Shown here: positions 8,619 to 16,534 of the stretch, piece by piece | Numbering within the stretch: the stretch's first letter is position 1 | How the letters are laid out: each line of letters begins with the position of its first letter | NCBI GenBank assembly: GCA_934597175.1 | Contig: CAKTQR010000022.1 | Coordinates: forward strand, 1 to 36,449 | Reading direction: 5' to 3' | DNA length: 36,449 nt | Source: an uncultured Oscillospiraceae bacterium | Lineage (GTDB): Bacteria; Bacillota; Clostridia; Oscillospirales; Oscillospiraceae | Made by a program: the position numbers and the translations under genes | The notes under the pieces: generated by a model | Told to the model about the DNA's origin: nothing | The model's database searches: none | What the model saw: only the letters and a program-made list of their open reading frames with translations

Positions 8619-9560
8619 ATGATCCCTAAAGTTGTAGTTATAACCGGCCCTACGGCGACCGGCAAGACCAAGCTTGCCGTGGCGCTGGCGCATGACTTTA
8701 ATGGCGAGATAGTCTCGGCAGACAGCATGCAGGTCTACCGCCGCATGGATATAGGCACGGCGAAGGTCACGCCCGAGGAGACGGAGGGCGTTGCGCACCA
8801 CATGATAGATATTGCCGACCCCGCCGAGAGCTTTTCGGCGGCACGATATGTCGAGGAAGCGACCCGCTGCGTGGACGATATCCTTGCCCGGGGCAAGCTC
8901 CCCATCATCGCCGGCGGCACGAATTTGTATATAGACTCGCTCATATCCGGCCGTGATTTTGCCGACAACGAGGGCGACAATGCCCTTAGATGCGAGCTCG
9001 ACCGGCAGTACGACGAGCTCGGCGGCGAGGCGATGCTCGAACACTTGCGCAGCTTTGACCCCGACAGGGCTCATAAGCTCCACCCCGCAGACCGCCGCAG
9101 GATAGTGCGGGCGATCGAGGTCTATAAGCTCACCGGCAAGACCATCACGCAGCACGACTTGGAGACACGAAGCCGCCCGCCGAGATACGATGCGGCGATG
9201 ATAGCGCTCGATTTTCTCGACCGGCAAGACCTGTACGACCGCATAGACAAGCGTGTCGATGTCATGGTGCGGCAGGGGCTTTTTGACGAGGTCGAGCATC
9301 TTCTGAACGACGGGCTTTCCGACGAGTGCACCGCCATGCAGGCGATAGGGTACAAAGAGCCGGCAGCGTTCTTTCGTGGCGAGATAACGAGAGACGAGGC
9401 AGTTGAGCTAATTAAGCGTGAAAGCCGCCGATACGCCAAGCGGCAGCTGACATGGCTGCGGCGAAACGACGCTATCTTCTGGATACACCACGGCAAAGCG
9501 CCCGATATTGAAAGCGCCCGACTGCTTTCGACCGAATATTTACGCAGTCACGGTATATGA
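8619..9560 (+). CDS. miaA: tRNA dimethylallyltransferase MiaA
   Basis: MiaA transfers dimethylallyl from DMAPP to N6 of A37 in tRNAs reading UNN codons, the first step before MiaB. The 313-residue protein has the P-loop GPTATGKT (10-17), DSMQVYRRMDIGTAK, GGTNLYIDSL, HPADRRRIVRAIEVY, AIGYKE and the C-terminal tRNA-binding run RRYAKRQLTWLRR. It starts one base after the mutL stop, with an AGGA ribosome site inside mutL, so it is translationally coupled. Linkage of miaA with mutL and hfq is widespread in bacteria. Confidence 0.97.
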   Translation: MIPKVVVITGPTATGKTKLAVALAHDFNGEIVSADSMQVYRRMDIGTAKVTPEETEGVAHHMIDIADPAESFSAARYVEEATRCVDDILARGKLPIIAGGTNLYIDSLISGRDFADNEGDNALRCELDRQYDELGGEAMLEHLRSFDPDRAHKLHPADRRRIVRAIEVYKLTGKTITQHDLETRSRPPRYDAAMIALDFLDRQDLYDRIDKRVDVMVRQGLFDEVEHLLNDGLSDECTAMQAIGYKEPAAFFRGEITRDEAVELIKRESRRYAKRQLTWLRRNDAIFWIHHGKAPDIESARLLSTEYLRSHGI

Positions 9561-9603
9561 TATTTTCGCCTAGCGGCAAAATATACATATAGGAGTGGCA
9601 GCA

Positions 9604-9834
9604 ATGCAGAAGACACAAAATTTACAGGACGCATTTTTGAATCAGGTACGCAGGGACAAGACGAGCCTCACGGTTTTTCTGATGAACGGCTTTCAGATGC
9701 ACGGGGTCATCCGTGCCTTTGACGGCTTCACCGTGATACTCGACTCCGACGGCAAGCAGCAGCTTATCTATAAGCACGCCATTTCGACGATAATCCCGCC
9801 CAAACCGGTGGAATATTCGGCGGAAGATGCGTAA
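9604..9834 (+). CDS. hfq: RNA chaperone Hfq
   Basis: A 76-residue Sm-like protein that forms a hexamer binding small RNAs and A- or U-rich tails. Sm1 is FLNQVRRDKTSLTVFLMNG and Sm2 is the diagnostic LIYKHAIST. Length and sequence fit Firmicutes Hfq, with a short acidic tail (SAEDA). An upstream in-frame GTG (9595) lies inside the Shine-Dalgarno AGGAGTG. The ATG at 9604, eight bases after AGGAG, gives the family start MQKTQNLQDAFLN. A small hairpin (ATATTTT-GCC / GGC-AAAATAT, 9560-9584) separates it from miaA. Its end overlaps the next gene by 8 bases. Confidence 0.95.
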   Translation: MQKTQNLQDAFLNQVRRDKTSLTVFLMNGFQMHGVIRAFDGFTVILDSDGKQQLIYKHAISTIIPPKPVEYSAEDA

Positions 9835-10558
9835 CTATCTGCACATCGTTGCGGCGGTCATCTTCCTCGGTGCGGCGGCGTATCTCATGTGCCTGTTCGT
9901 GCAGGCCGAGCGCTCGCCCGAGACAGCCTCCGTCTACCGCATGGAGGTCGACGACAGCGTCACCGCCGAGGGGCGTGTGCAGTGCGACGCAGAGTATATC
10001 ACCGCTTCCTTTGAGACCGTGTACTTCACGGTCTCGGAGGGGCAGTGGGTCTCCGGCGGCAAGCTTGTCGCCCTGGGAAACGGCAGCTTTGAAAACCTCA
10101 TCACCGCACCGTGCGCAGGCTACTTTACCCGCACCGTGGGTGCTGACGCTCCCGAAAACGCAGTCGGCAGGATAGTCTCCGGCGGCTGGCGATTCGCTGC
10201 CAAGCTCAAAAACGCAGGAGATTACCGTGTCGGTCAGCGACTGTATCTGACGGTTTTCGACAAATATCCTGCGTATATCGAAAAAATCGACAACGACACC
10301 GTGACCGTGCGCTGCAAAACGGGGCTCGATGCCGTTTTGGAGGCGGACAAGCTCAAGGCGACGCTCTCGACGGCGGAGCTTGAGGGGCTTCGGGTGCCGC
10401 AAAGGGCGCTGCATTCGGACGAGGACGGGTCTTTTGTGTATGTCCTCAGGGCGGACAAGCCCGAGCGCACGCCGGTCGATGTGGTTTTTAACAAAAACGG
10501 TCTCTGCCTCGTAAAAGGGGACGGACTTTTTGAAAATATGAAAGTTTTAGTGGGATAA
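9827..10558 (+). CDS. Membrane-anchored HlyD/efflux-adaptor-like protein
   Basis: A 243-residue protein with an N-terminal signal anchor (about 5-26: LHIVAAVIFLGAAAYLMCLF) and an extracytoplasmic region. Residues 45-110 (EGQWVSGGKLVALGNG ... APCAGYFTRTVG) have the split biotinyl-lipoyl pattern of membrane fusion/HlyD proteins, but there is no long coiled-coil hairpin between the halves. The C-terminal part (VPQRALHSDEDGSFVYVLRADK) looks like the beta-barrel/membrane-proximal domain of efflux adaptors. No transporter partner is nearby. It starts inside hfq (8-base overlap) and precedes yggS-sepF-divIVA, so a role at the envelope or division site is plausible but inferred. The exact function is unknown. 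Confidence 0.8.
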   Translation: MRNYLHIVAAVIFLGAAAYLMCLFVQAERSPETASVYRMEVDDSVTAEGRVQCDAEYITASFETVYFTVSEGQWVSGGKLVALGNGSFENLITAPCAGYFTRTVGADAPENAVGRIVSGGWRFAAKLKNAGDYRVGQRLYLTVFDKYPAYIEKIDNDTVTVRCKTGLDAVLEADKLKATLSTAELEGLRVPQRALHSDEDGSFVYVLRADKPERTPVDVVFNKNGLCLVKGDGLFENMKVLVG

Positions 10559-10569
10559 GGTGATAAAAA

Positions 10570-11271
10570 ATGAGCATTGCGGAAAATGTGAAGCTTGTTA
10601 AGGAAAACATAGCATCGGCGGCCATTCGCTGCGGCCGTGACCCTGCGGACATTAAGCTCGTTGCGGCGACGAAGATGAACGATGCTTCCCGTGTGCGTGA
10701 GGCCATCGCCGCCGGGGTGGATATCTGCGGGGAAAACCGTGTGCAGGAGCTGACTGAGAAATTAGCCCAAGGGGCATACGACGGCTGCCCGCTGCATTTT
10801 ATAGGTCACCTGCAGAAAAACAAGGTGAAAAACATCGTCGGCAAGGTGGAGCTTATCCACTCGGTCGACTCCGTTTCGCTTGCGCAGGAGATAAACAAGC
10901 GTGCCGCCGCACTGGGGATAACGCAGGACATTTTGCTCGAGGTGAACATCGGAGCGGAGGAAAACAAATCCGGCTTTGCGCCCGAGGAGCTTACCAAAGC
11001 GCTGGACGAGATAGCGCAATTTTCCTCCGTTCGGGTGCTCGGACTCATGGCTATACCCCCAATTTGTGAAATTTCGGAAAACAATAGGGTATATTTTAGG
11101 CGTATGAAGCAGCTTTTTATTGACATCGGGCAAAAAAAATACGATAATGTCACTATGTTGCTCTTATCAATGGGTATGAGCGCCGATTACGAGGTCGCCG
11201 TCGAGGAGGGCGCAAACCTCGTGCGTGTCGGCACGGGCATCTTCGGTGCTCGCAGCTATGCTCTTAAATAA
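10570..11271 (+). CDS. ylmE: PLP-binding protein YggS/YlmE (PROSC family)
   Basis: A 233-residue pyridoxal-phosphate carrier of the alanine-racemase-fold type, thought to maintain PLP and amino-acid homeostasis rather than catalyse a reaction. PLP lysine K35 lies in VAATKMND. Other family motifs are GENRVQEL, HFIGHLQKNK, IHSVDS, EVNIGAEENKSGF, LGLMAIPP, LSMGMSADYEVAVEEGANLVRVGTGIFG. It is directly upstream of sepF, as ylmE is next to ylmF (sepF) in Bacillus. Ribosome site AAGGTG is 9-10 bases upstream. Confidence 0.95.
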   Translation: MSIAENVKLVKENIASAAIRCGRDPADIKLVAATKMNDASRVREAIAAGVDICGENRVQELTEKLAQGAYDGCPLHFIGHLQKNKVKNIVGKVELIHSVDSVSLAQEINKRAAALGITQDILLEVNIGAEENKSGFAPEELTKALDEIAQFSSVRVLGLMAIPPICEISENNRVYFRRMKQLFIDIGQKKYDNVTMLLLSMGMSADYEVAVEEGANLVRVGTGIFGARSYALK

Positions 11272-11288
11272 TTACCGGAGGCTGGACC

Positions 11289-11774
11289 ATGGCTTTTTTA
11301 GATAACTTTAAAAACGCACTTCGTCCGTATGACGATGATGAATATATAGAAAACGAGGCTACCGAGGAGGAGACTCAGGCGTTTGAGCCCGTGCCCGATC
11401 CCGAGCCGCAGCCGGAGTATTCCGAGCCCAAGCCCAAGTTCGGTAAGAAGGAGCACAAGGCTTACGCCGCTCCCAACCCGACTCCCGCTCCCGAGAAGGC
11501 GAGAACTCGTCTCATGCTCATAACTCCCGAGGAGTTTGACGAGGCTGCCGAGATCGCCGATAACCTCAAGGATCGCCGTGCGGTGCTCATGAATGTCGAA
11601 AAAACAGATAACGAGACTGCCCGCCGGCTTATTGACTTTTTATCCGGCGTGGTGTACGCTCTCGGCGGCAAGATAATGCGCATATCCGCACAGGCATATG
11701 TGCTCACGCCGACGAATGTCGACATTGTCGGCGACGGCATGGCGGATCTGGAGAGCGCAGGTCTGTATTTCTGA
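11289..11774 (+). CDS. sepF: Cell division protein SepF
   Basis: A 161-residue FtsZ partner that aligns and tethers Z-ring filaments at the membrane. The N terminus (MAFLDNFKNALRPYDDDEYIE) is the usual amphipathic membrane-binding helix. An acidic and proline-rich linker follows (about 20-73, EPQPEYSEPKPKFGKK). The conserved DUF552 core is at about 74-155 (LMLITPEEFDEAAEIADNL ... VVYALGGKIMRISAQAYVL). Strong GGAGG ribosome site. It sits between yggS/ylmE and divIVA, the classical division cluster of Gram-positives. Confidence 0.95.
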   Translation: MAFLDNFKNALRPYDDDEYIENEATEEETQAFEPVPDPEPQPEYSEPKPKFGKKEHKAYAAPNPTPAPEKARTRLMLITPEEFDEAAEIADNLKDRRAVLMNVEKTDNETARRLIDFLSGVVYALGGKIMRISAQAYVLTPTNVDIVGDGMADLESAGLYF

Positions 11775-11820
11775 TATAAAAACGCAGTTTGTCCCTTAAA
11801 TTAGAAAGGTGGATTTAGAT

Positions 11821-12396
11821 ATGATCACTCATCAGGATATCCGTGAAAAGAGCTTTGATAACGCAAAGGCCGTGTTCGGCGGCTACGACATGGGCGCAGT
11901 CGAGGATTATCTCGACGATGTCGCCGATGCCTTTGAGGCTCTGCAGAAGGAGAATTCCGCTCTCAAGACCAAGATGAAGATACTTGTCGACAAGATAGAG
12001 GAGTACCGCACCAATGAGGATGCGCTCAACCGTTCCATTCTGTCGGCTCAGAAGCTGAGCGTTCAGATAGAGAGCGACGCACGCTCCCGTGCCGCCACCA
12101 TCGTTTCCGAGGCGGAGACCAAGGCTGCTTCCATTCTGGGCAGCATTGATGAGCGAATAGCGACCGAGGAAAACCGTTTGCAGCAGGCTAAGATATCCGC
12201 TGCAAAGTTCCTCGATCAGGCACGCACACTTTGCCAGGACCAGCTTAATAAGCTCGACCTTATCGCGGCTTCCAAGACCGTTTCCGCCGATAAGGACAGC
12301 GTCCGAATACCTCAGGAGAACAATGCACCTGCCGCCGATAAATCTGCTTTTGATGCCGGCAACACTCAGGTATTTTCGTTCTCTAAGGACAACTGA
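11821..12396 (+). CDS. divIVA: DivIVA-family cell division/polarity protein
   Basis: A 191-residue coiled-coil protein that recognises curved membrane at poles and septa. The N-terminal lipid-binding domain fits the family (ITHQDIREKSFDNAKAVFGGYDMGAVEDYLDDVADAFE), followed by coiled coil at about 35-145 and a short polar tail. An upstream in-frame GTG (11809) lies inside the Shine-Dalgarno AAAGGTGG; the ATG at 11821, eight bases further, is the likely start. It is last in the operon and is followed by a strong terminator at 12415-12460. Confidence 0.93.
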   Translation: MITHQDIREKSFDNAKAVFGGYDMGAVEDYLDDVADAFEALQKENSALKTKMKILVDKIEEYRTNEDALNRSILSAQKLSVQIESDARSRAATIVSEAETKAASILGSIDERIATEENRLQQAKISAAKFLDQARTLCQDQLNKLDLIAASKTVSADKDSVRIPQENNAPAADKSAFDAGNTQVFSFSKDN

Positions 12397-12414
12397 GTTT
12401 TTCGATCGCTCGGC

Positions 12415-12460
12415 AAAAAGGCGTGCAGAGGGCATGATATGTCCCGTGGCACGCTTTTTT
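12415..12460 (+). terminator. Rho-independent terminator after divIVA
   Basis: The stem GCGTGC (12421-12426) / GCACGC (12449-12454) is extended by inner GGG/CCC, and by an outer A-run pairing with the six-T run at 12455-12460. A second T-run follows at 12463-12467, directly before element B. Confidence 0.85.
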
Positions 12461-12467
12461 GCTTTTT

Positions 12468-12682
12468 AGTCGACAGGAGACAAAAAGCCTGTCGGTTTTG
12501 ACAGCCCCCCCTTTCCGCCCATGCTTCGCTAAATCCCTGGCCCATATATATCCATTATGGCCGTCGGGCCTTATCTTTGCCTGAACGAAAAGTTGAGCCG
12601 TCAAAACTGCAAGCACCTGTCAGCGGTGTTTGTTGAGTTTATTAAAAGCTGACAGGCGACAGTTATTTGTCTCCTGCCGACT
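12468..12682 (-). repeat. Three-way-junction element, copy B
   Basis: This 215-bp copy occupies the 340-base gap between divIVA and ileS. P1 ends are AGTCGACAGGAG (from 12468) and CTCCTGCCGACT (to 12682), with one mismatch. P3 is 12495-12504 / 12598-12607 (GTTTTGACAG / CCGTCAAAAC). P2 is 12616-12624 / 12648-12656 (CCTGTCAGC / GCTGACAGG) with a 23-base loop. The linker is GTGCTTGCA in element orientation, one base shorter than in the other copies. The core is nearly identical to copies A and C. It takes the place where a T-box leader would be expected upstream of ileS; I see no T-box signature. Confidence 0.85.
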
Positions 12683-12736
12683 TTTAGGGATAATAGATTA
12701 GACATAGAGAATAAATATTCATCGGAGGAGTAAACA

Positions 12737-15535
12737 ATGGCACAGAAATACGATTTGACCCTGAATCTTCCCAAGACCGATTTCCCCATGCGAGCCGGTC
12801 TTCCCAAGCGTGAGCCGGACATGCTCAAGCACTGGGAGGAGCTCGATATTTACAACGAAATGCTCAAGAAAAACGAAGGCAAGCCCATGTTCAACCTGCA
12901 TGACGGTCCTCCGTTCTCCAACGGCAATATCCATATGGGTCACGCCCTCAACAAGTCCATCAAGGACTTCATCACCCGCTCCTACGCCATGCGTGGCTAC
13001 TACACCCCCTACATCCCCGGCTGGGATAACCACGGCATGCCTATCGAAAGCGCCATCATCAAGGAGCAGAAGCTCAACCACAAGGCCATGTCGGTTGCCG
13101 ACTTCCGCTCCGCCTGCGAGGCGTATGCCGAAAAGTACATCGGCATCCAGATGGAGGGCTTCAAGAGACTCGGCGTCATCGGCGACTGGGAGCACCCGTA
13201 CAAGACCATGAACAAGGGCTTCGAGGCAGACGAGGTGCGTGTGTTCGGCAAGATGTATAAAAACGGCCACATCTACAAGGGCCTCAAGCCCGTTTACTGG
13301 TGCGCTCATGACGAGACCGCACTGGCAGAGGCGGAGATCGAGTATCAGGACGATCCGTGCACGACCGTGTATGTCAAGTTCCCCATGAACGACGACCTCG
13401 GCAAGCTTTCGCACCTTGATAAGTCGAAGCTTTTCTTCGTCATCTGGACGACCACCATCTGGACTCTGCCCGGCAACCTCGCGATCGCCCTGCACCCGGA
13501 CGAGAGCTACGCGATCGTTAAGGCGGCAAACGGCGAAATGTACATCGTCGCCGAGGCGCTCGTGGAAAAGGTCATGGCAGTCGGCGGTGTCTCCGAGTAC
13601 GAGATCGTCGAGACCCACTCCGGCAGCTTCTTCGAGAATATGCTCGCTTCTCATCCCTTCCTGCCCAAGACCAGCCGTTTGGTGCTGGCCGACTATGTCA
13701 CCATGGACTCCGGCACGGGCTGCGTCCACACCGCACCCGGCTTCGGCGCAGACGACTATCTGACCTGCAAGCGCTACGGCATGGACATGGTCGTCCCCGT
13801 CGACGATCAGGGCAAGCACACCGACTACGCCGGCAAGTACGCAGGGCTCAGCACCGAGGAGTCTAACCCCATCATTCTCAACGACATGAAGGAGAGCGGC
13901 GTTCTGTTCGCCTCCGAGGATATCGTCCACAGCTACCCGCACTGCTGGCGCTGCAAGCACCCGATCATCTTCCGTGCCACCCCGCAGTGGTTCTGCTCGG
14001 TCGACAGCTTCAAGGAGGAGGCCGTCAAGGCATGTGAGGATGTCCGCTGGCTGCCGGCTTGGGGTCAGGACCGCATGGCATCGATGATCCGTGAGCGTGC
14101 CGACTGGTGCATCTCCCGTCAGCGCCGCTGGGGTCTGCCCATCCCCGTTTTCTACTGCACCGACTGCGGCAAGCCCGTCTGCACCGACGAGAGCATCGAG
14201 TCCGTTGCGGCTATCTTTGAGGAGCACGGCTCGAACGCATGGTTTGAGCGTGAGGCAGAGGAGCTGCTGCCGCAGGGCTTCAAGTGCCCGCACTGCGGCG
14301 GTGTGCACTTCACCAAGGAGACCGACACCCTCGACGGCTGGTTTGACTCCGGCTCGACCCACTTTGCCGCAATGAAGCGTGACCAGGGCTTCTGGCCTGC
14401 AAACATGTACATGGAGGGCGGCGACCAGTATCGCGGCTGGTTCCAGTCTTCGCTGCTCGTTGCCGTCGGCGCACTGGGCATGGGTGCACCGTACAAGGAG
14501 TGCCTGACCCACGGCTGGACGGTCGACGGCGAGGGTCGTGCCATGCACAAGTCCCTCGGCAACGGCGTTGACCCCGCCGACATCGTCAAGGAGTTCGGCG
14601 CAGACATGATCCGCCTGTGGGCAGGCTCCGCCGACTACCATGTCGATGTTCGCTGCTCCAAGGAGATCTTCAAGCAGCTTTCGCAGAACTACCTCAAGTT
14701 CCGCAACACCGCCCGCTACTGCCTCGGCAACCTCGACGGCTTTGACGCAAACGACCTTGTCAAGCCCGAGGATATGCTGGAGCTGGACAAGTGGGCAATG
14801 ACCAAGCTCAACAAGCTCATCGAAAAGGCCGCCGCCGCATACGACGATTACGAGTTCCATGTGGTGTCGCACCTTATCAACGACTTCTGCGTCGTCGAGC
14901 TTTCAAACTTCTATCTCGACATCATCAAGGACAGGCTCTACTGCGACGAGCGTGACGGCCTTGAGCGCCGCAGCGCCCAGACCGCTCTGTACCTCATCCT
15001 CGACACCATGACCAAGATGTTCGCCCCCATCCTCGCCTTCACCTGCGACGAGATCTGGCTGGCGATGCCGCACCGTGAGGGCGACGATGTCCGCAATGTC
15101 GTCTTAAACGAGATGAACAAGCCCTTCACCGAGTACGCTCTCGACGATGACGAGATGGCAAAGTGGGACGCACTTATCTCCGTGAGGAACGATGTAAACG
15201 GCGTTCTCGAAGCTGCCCGCGGCGCAAAGCGCATCGGCAAGCCCCTTGAGGCTTCCGTCACCCTGCACGCAAAGGGCGCAAGCAAGGCTACCGTCGAGCG
15301 CATCTCCGACATGAATCTGAGCGAGCTGTTCATCGTGTCCGAGTGCCTTATCTCCGACGAGGACGAGCGTGACCCCGCAGCCGTTGTCGGCGAGGGCAGC
15401 TACAACAGCGGCCTGACCGTTTCCGTCAAGGAAGCACCGGGTACTAAGTGCCCCCGCTGCTGGATGCACTCCGTGAATGCCGATCCCGAGACCGGTCTGT
15501 GCCCCCGCTGCGCAGCAGTCGTTGCGAAACTGTAA
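12737..15535 (+). CDS. ileS: Isoleucyl-tRNA synthetase
   Basis: Class I synthetase that charges tRNA-Ile; 932 residues. The HIGH-type motif is H66-M-G-H69 within PPFSNGNIHMGHAL. The CP1 editing domain follows (WTTTIWTLPGN, then the GTGCVHTAPGFGADD region). The KMSKS-type loop reads AMHKS (602-606, in GRAMHKSLGN). The C-terminal zinc finger is present (CPRCW and CPRCA), which marks the bacterial eubacterial-type IleS. Ribosome site GGAGGAG is 7-8 bases upstream. The gene uses mostly C-ending codons, as expected of a highly expressed gene. It is followed by a perfect 12-bp hairpin. It is transcribed against the direction of a fork leaving oriC at 27.5 kb. Confidence 0.97.
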   Translation: MAQKYDLTLNLPKTDFPMRAGLPKREPDMLKHWEELDIYNEMLKKNEGKPMFNLHDGPPFSNGNIHMGHALNKSIKDFITRSYAMRGYYTPYIPGWDNHGMPIESAIIKEQKLNHKAMSVADFRSACEAYAEKYIGIQMEGFKRLGVIGDWEHPYKTMNKGFEADEVRVFGKMYKNGHIYKGLKPVYWCAHDETALAEAEIEYQDDPCTTVYVKFPMNDDLGKLSHLDKSKLFFVIWTTTIWTLPGNLAIALHPDESYAIVKAANGEMYIVAEALVEKVMAVGGVSEYEIVETHSGSFFENMLASHPFLPKTSRLVLADYVTMDSGTGCVHTAPGFGADDYLTCKRYGMDMVVPVDDQGKHTDYAGKYAGLSTEESNPIILNDMKESGVLFASEDIVHSYPHCWRCKHPIIFRATPQWFCSVDSFKEEAVKACEDVRWLPAWGQDRMASMIRERADWCISRQRRWGLPIPVFYCTDCGKPVCTDESIESVAAIFEEHGSNAWFEREAEELLPQGFKCPHCGGVHFTKETDTLDGWFDSGSTHFAAMKRDQGFWPANMYMEGGDQYRGWFQSSLLVAVGALGMGAPYKECLTHGWTVDGEGRAMHKSLGNGVDPADIVKEFGADMIRLWAGSADYHVDVRCSKEIFKQLSQNYLKFRNTARYCLGNLDGFDANDLVKPEDMLELDKWAMTKLNKLIEKAAAAYDDYEFHVVSHLINDFCVVELSNFYLDIIKDRLYCDERDGLERRSAQTALYLILDTMTKMFAPILAFTCDEIWLAMPHREGDDVRNVVLNEMNKPFTEYALDDDEMAKWDALISVRNDVNGVLEAARGAKRIGKPLEASVTLHAKGASKATVERISDMNLSELFIVSECLISDEDERDPAAVVGEGSYNSGLTVSVKEAPGTKCPRCWMHSVNADPETGLCPRCAAVVAKL

Positions 15536-15547
15536 AAATTAAGCTTA

Positions 15548-15595
15548 AATAGGGACGGCTGATGCCGTCCCTATTGACTATTTTCGCTTTTTGGT
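15548..15595 (+). terminator. Hairpin/terminator after ileS
   Basis: A perfect 12-bp stem at 15548-15559 / 15564-15575 (AATAGGGACGGC, loop TGAT) lies 13 bases after the ileS stop. The T-rich tract (TATTTT, then TTTTT) starts several bases after the stem, so termination may be partial and allow some read-through into lspA. Confidence 0.65.
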
Positions 15596-15602
15596 GCAAA
15601 AT
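15574..15602 (+). promoter_or_regulatory. Possible lspA promoter
   Basis: TTGACT (15574-15579), a 17-bp spacer and CAAAAT (15597-15602) form a moderate sigma-A-like match 36 bases before lspA, overlapping the 3' edge of the terminator hairpin. Confidence 0.35.
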
Positions 15603-15637
15603 AGACCATATATACCCTCAGCAAGAGGAGAAGAGAT

Positions 15638-16534
15638 ATGTTATATGCAATTATAGCCGCCATAGTTTTAATAGGCGACCAGTGGCTGAAGTATTGGGTC
15701 ACGGTCAACATCACGCTTTCCACGGGCGAGGCTGCGCTCATTCCGGGTGTCGTCAAGCTCGTCAACATCCATAACAGCGGAGCGGCGTTTGGTTTTCTCG
15801 GCGATGCGTCGTATGCCCGCTGGCTGTTTCTCGGCATCGCCGCACTGTTTATAATCGTCATTATCGTCGTGCTGGCAAAGCACCTGTTCAAGTCCCGCTT
15901 TGCAAACTGGTGCGCCGTGATGGCGCTCGCCGGCGCTGTGGGCAACTGCATCGACCGTGCGCTGTACGGCTATGTCGTTGACATGTTCAAGGTCGAGTTC
16001 ATGGACTTTGCCGTGTTCAACATCGCCGACATTTTCCTTGTCGTGGCGTGCTTTTTGTTTATAATCTACCTCCTTGCGGACATCATCAAGGGCGATAAGA
16101 ATAAGTCCGACGACGATGACGAGGAAGAAAAGCCGAGACGCAGCGAGCGCAAGAGTGAGCGCCGCAGCGAACGCAAATCCGAGCGTGACGAAGAGCCCGA
16201 GCGCAGGCGCAAAAAGCCCGTGACGGACGACAAATACGATGTCTCCGGCGTGAGCTCCGGCGGCGCTGAGTTCCCCGACACGGCCGTCCCGCTGACGACC
16301 GACGACAACGCCGTCGATTCCGACGAGTTCTGGAAGTCGTTCACGGACGAGATCCGCAGCGGCGAAAGCACCACGCCCAAAGCAAAGCCGCAGCAGCCGG
16401 CAAAGCCCAAGCCGCAGCAGCCGGCAAAGCCCAAGCCGCAGCCGACGGTCAGACCCAAGCCCGCCGCCAAGCCCAGGGCAAAGTCGTCCGAGTACGACCT
16501 TGAGTCGATTTTGGCGGAGTTCAAGGATATATAA
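15638..16534 (+). CDS. lspA: Lipoprotein signal peptidase (LspA) with long disordered C-terminal tail
   Basis: LspA is the membrane aspartic protease that removes signal peptides from prolipoproteins. Residues 1-150 form the normal four-span enzyme: NSGAAFGFL at 46-54, GNCIDRALYGYVVDMF at 103-117 (family Asp at 115) and FNIADIF at 127-133 (Asp131). The family usually ends near residue 150-170. Here about 148 further residues follow: an acidic stretch (DDDDEEE), a run of SERK/SERR repeats (168-183), an acidic/Ser-Thr part, Lys-Pro-Gln repeats (248-282) and a final EYDLESILAEFKDI. The tail is probably cytosolic and disordered. Ribosome site GAGGAG. Its stop overlaps the rluD start (TAATG). Likely clients in the window are the lipoproteins at 20297 and 21029. 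Confidence 0.93.
   Translation: MLYAIIAAIVLIGDQWLKYWVTVNITLSTGEAALIPGVVKLVNIHNSGAAFGFLGDASYARWLFLGIAALFIIVIIVVLAKHLFKSRFANWCAVMALAGAVGNCIDRALYGYVVDMFKVEFMDFAVFNIADIFLVVACFLFIIYLLADIIKGDKNKSDDDDEEEKPRRSERKSERRSERKSERDEEPERRRKKPVTDDKYDVSGVSSGGAEFPDTAVPLTTDDNAVDSDEFWKSFTDEIRSGESTTPKAKPQQPAKPKPQQPAKPKPQPTVRPKPAAKPRAKSSEYDLESILAEFKDI

Noticed and set aside
12397..12736. T-box riboswitch before ileS
   Set aside because: No recognisable T-box sequence or specifier stem; the gap is explained by a terminator and element B.
12719..14872. 717-codon open frame antisense to ileS
   Set aside because: It is a shadow of the GC-rich ileS frame: its composition is repetitive and unlike a real protein, and ileS is unambiguous.
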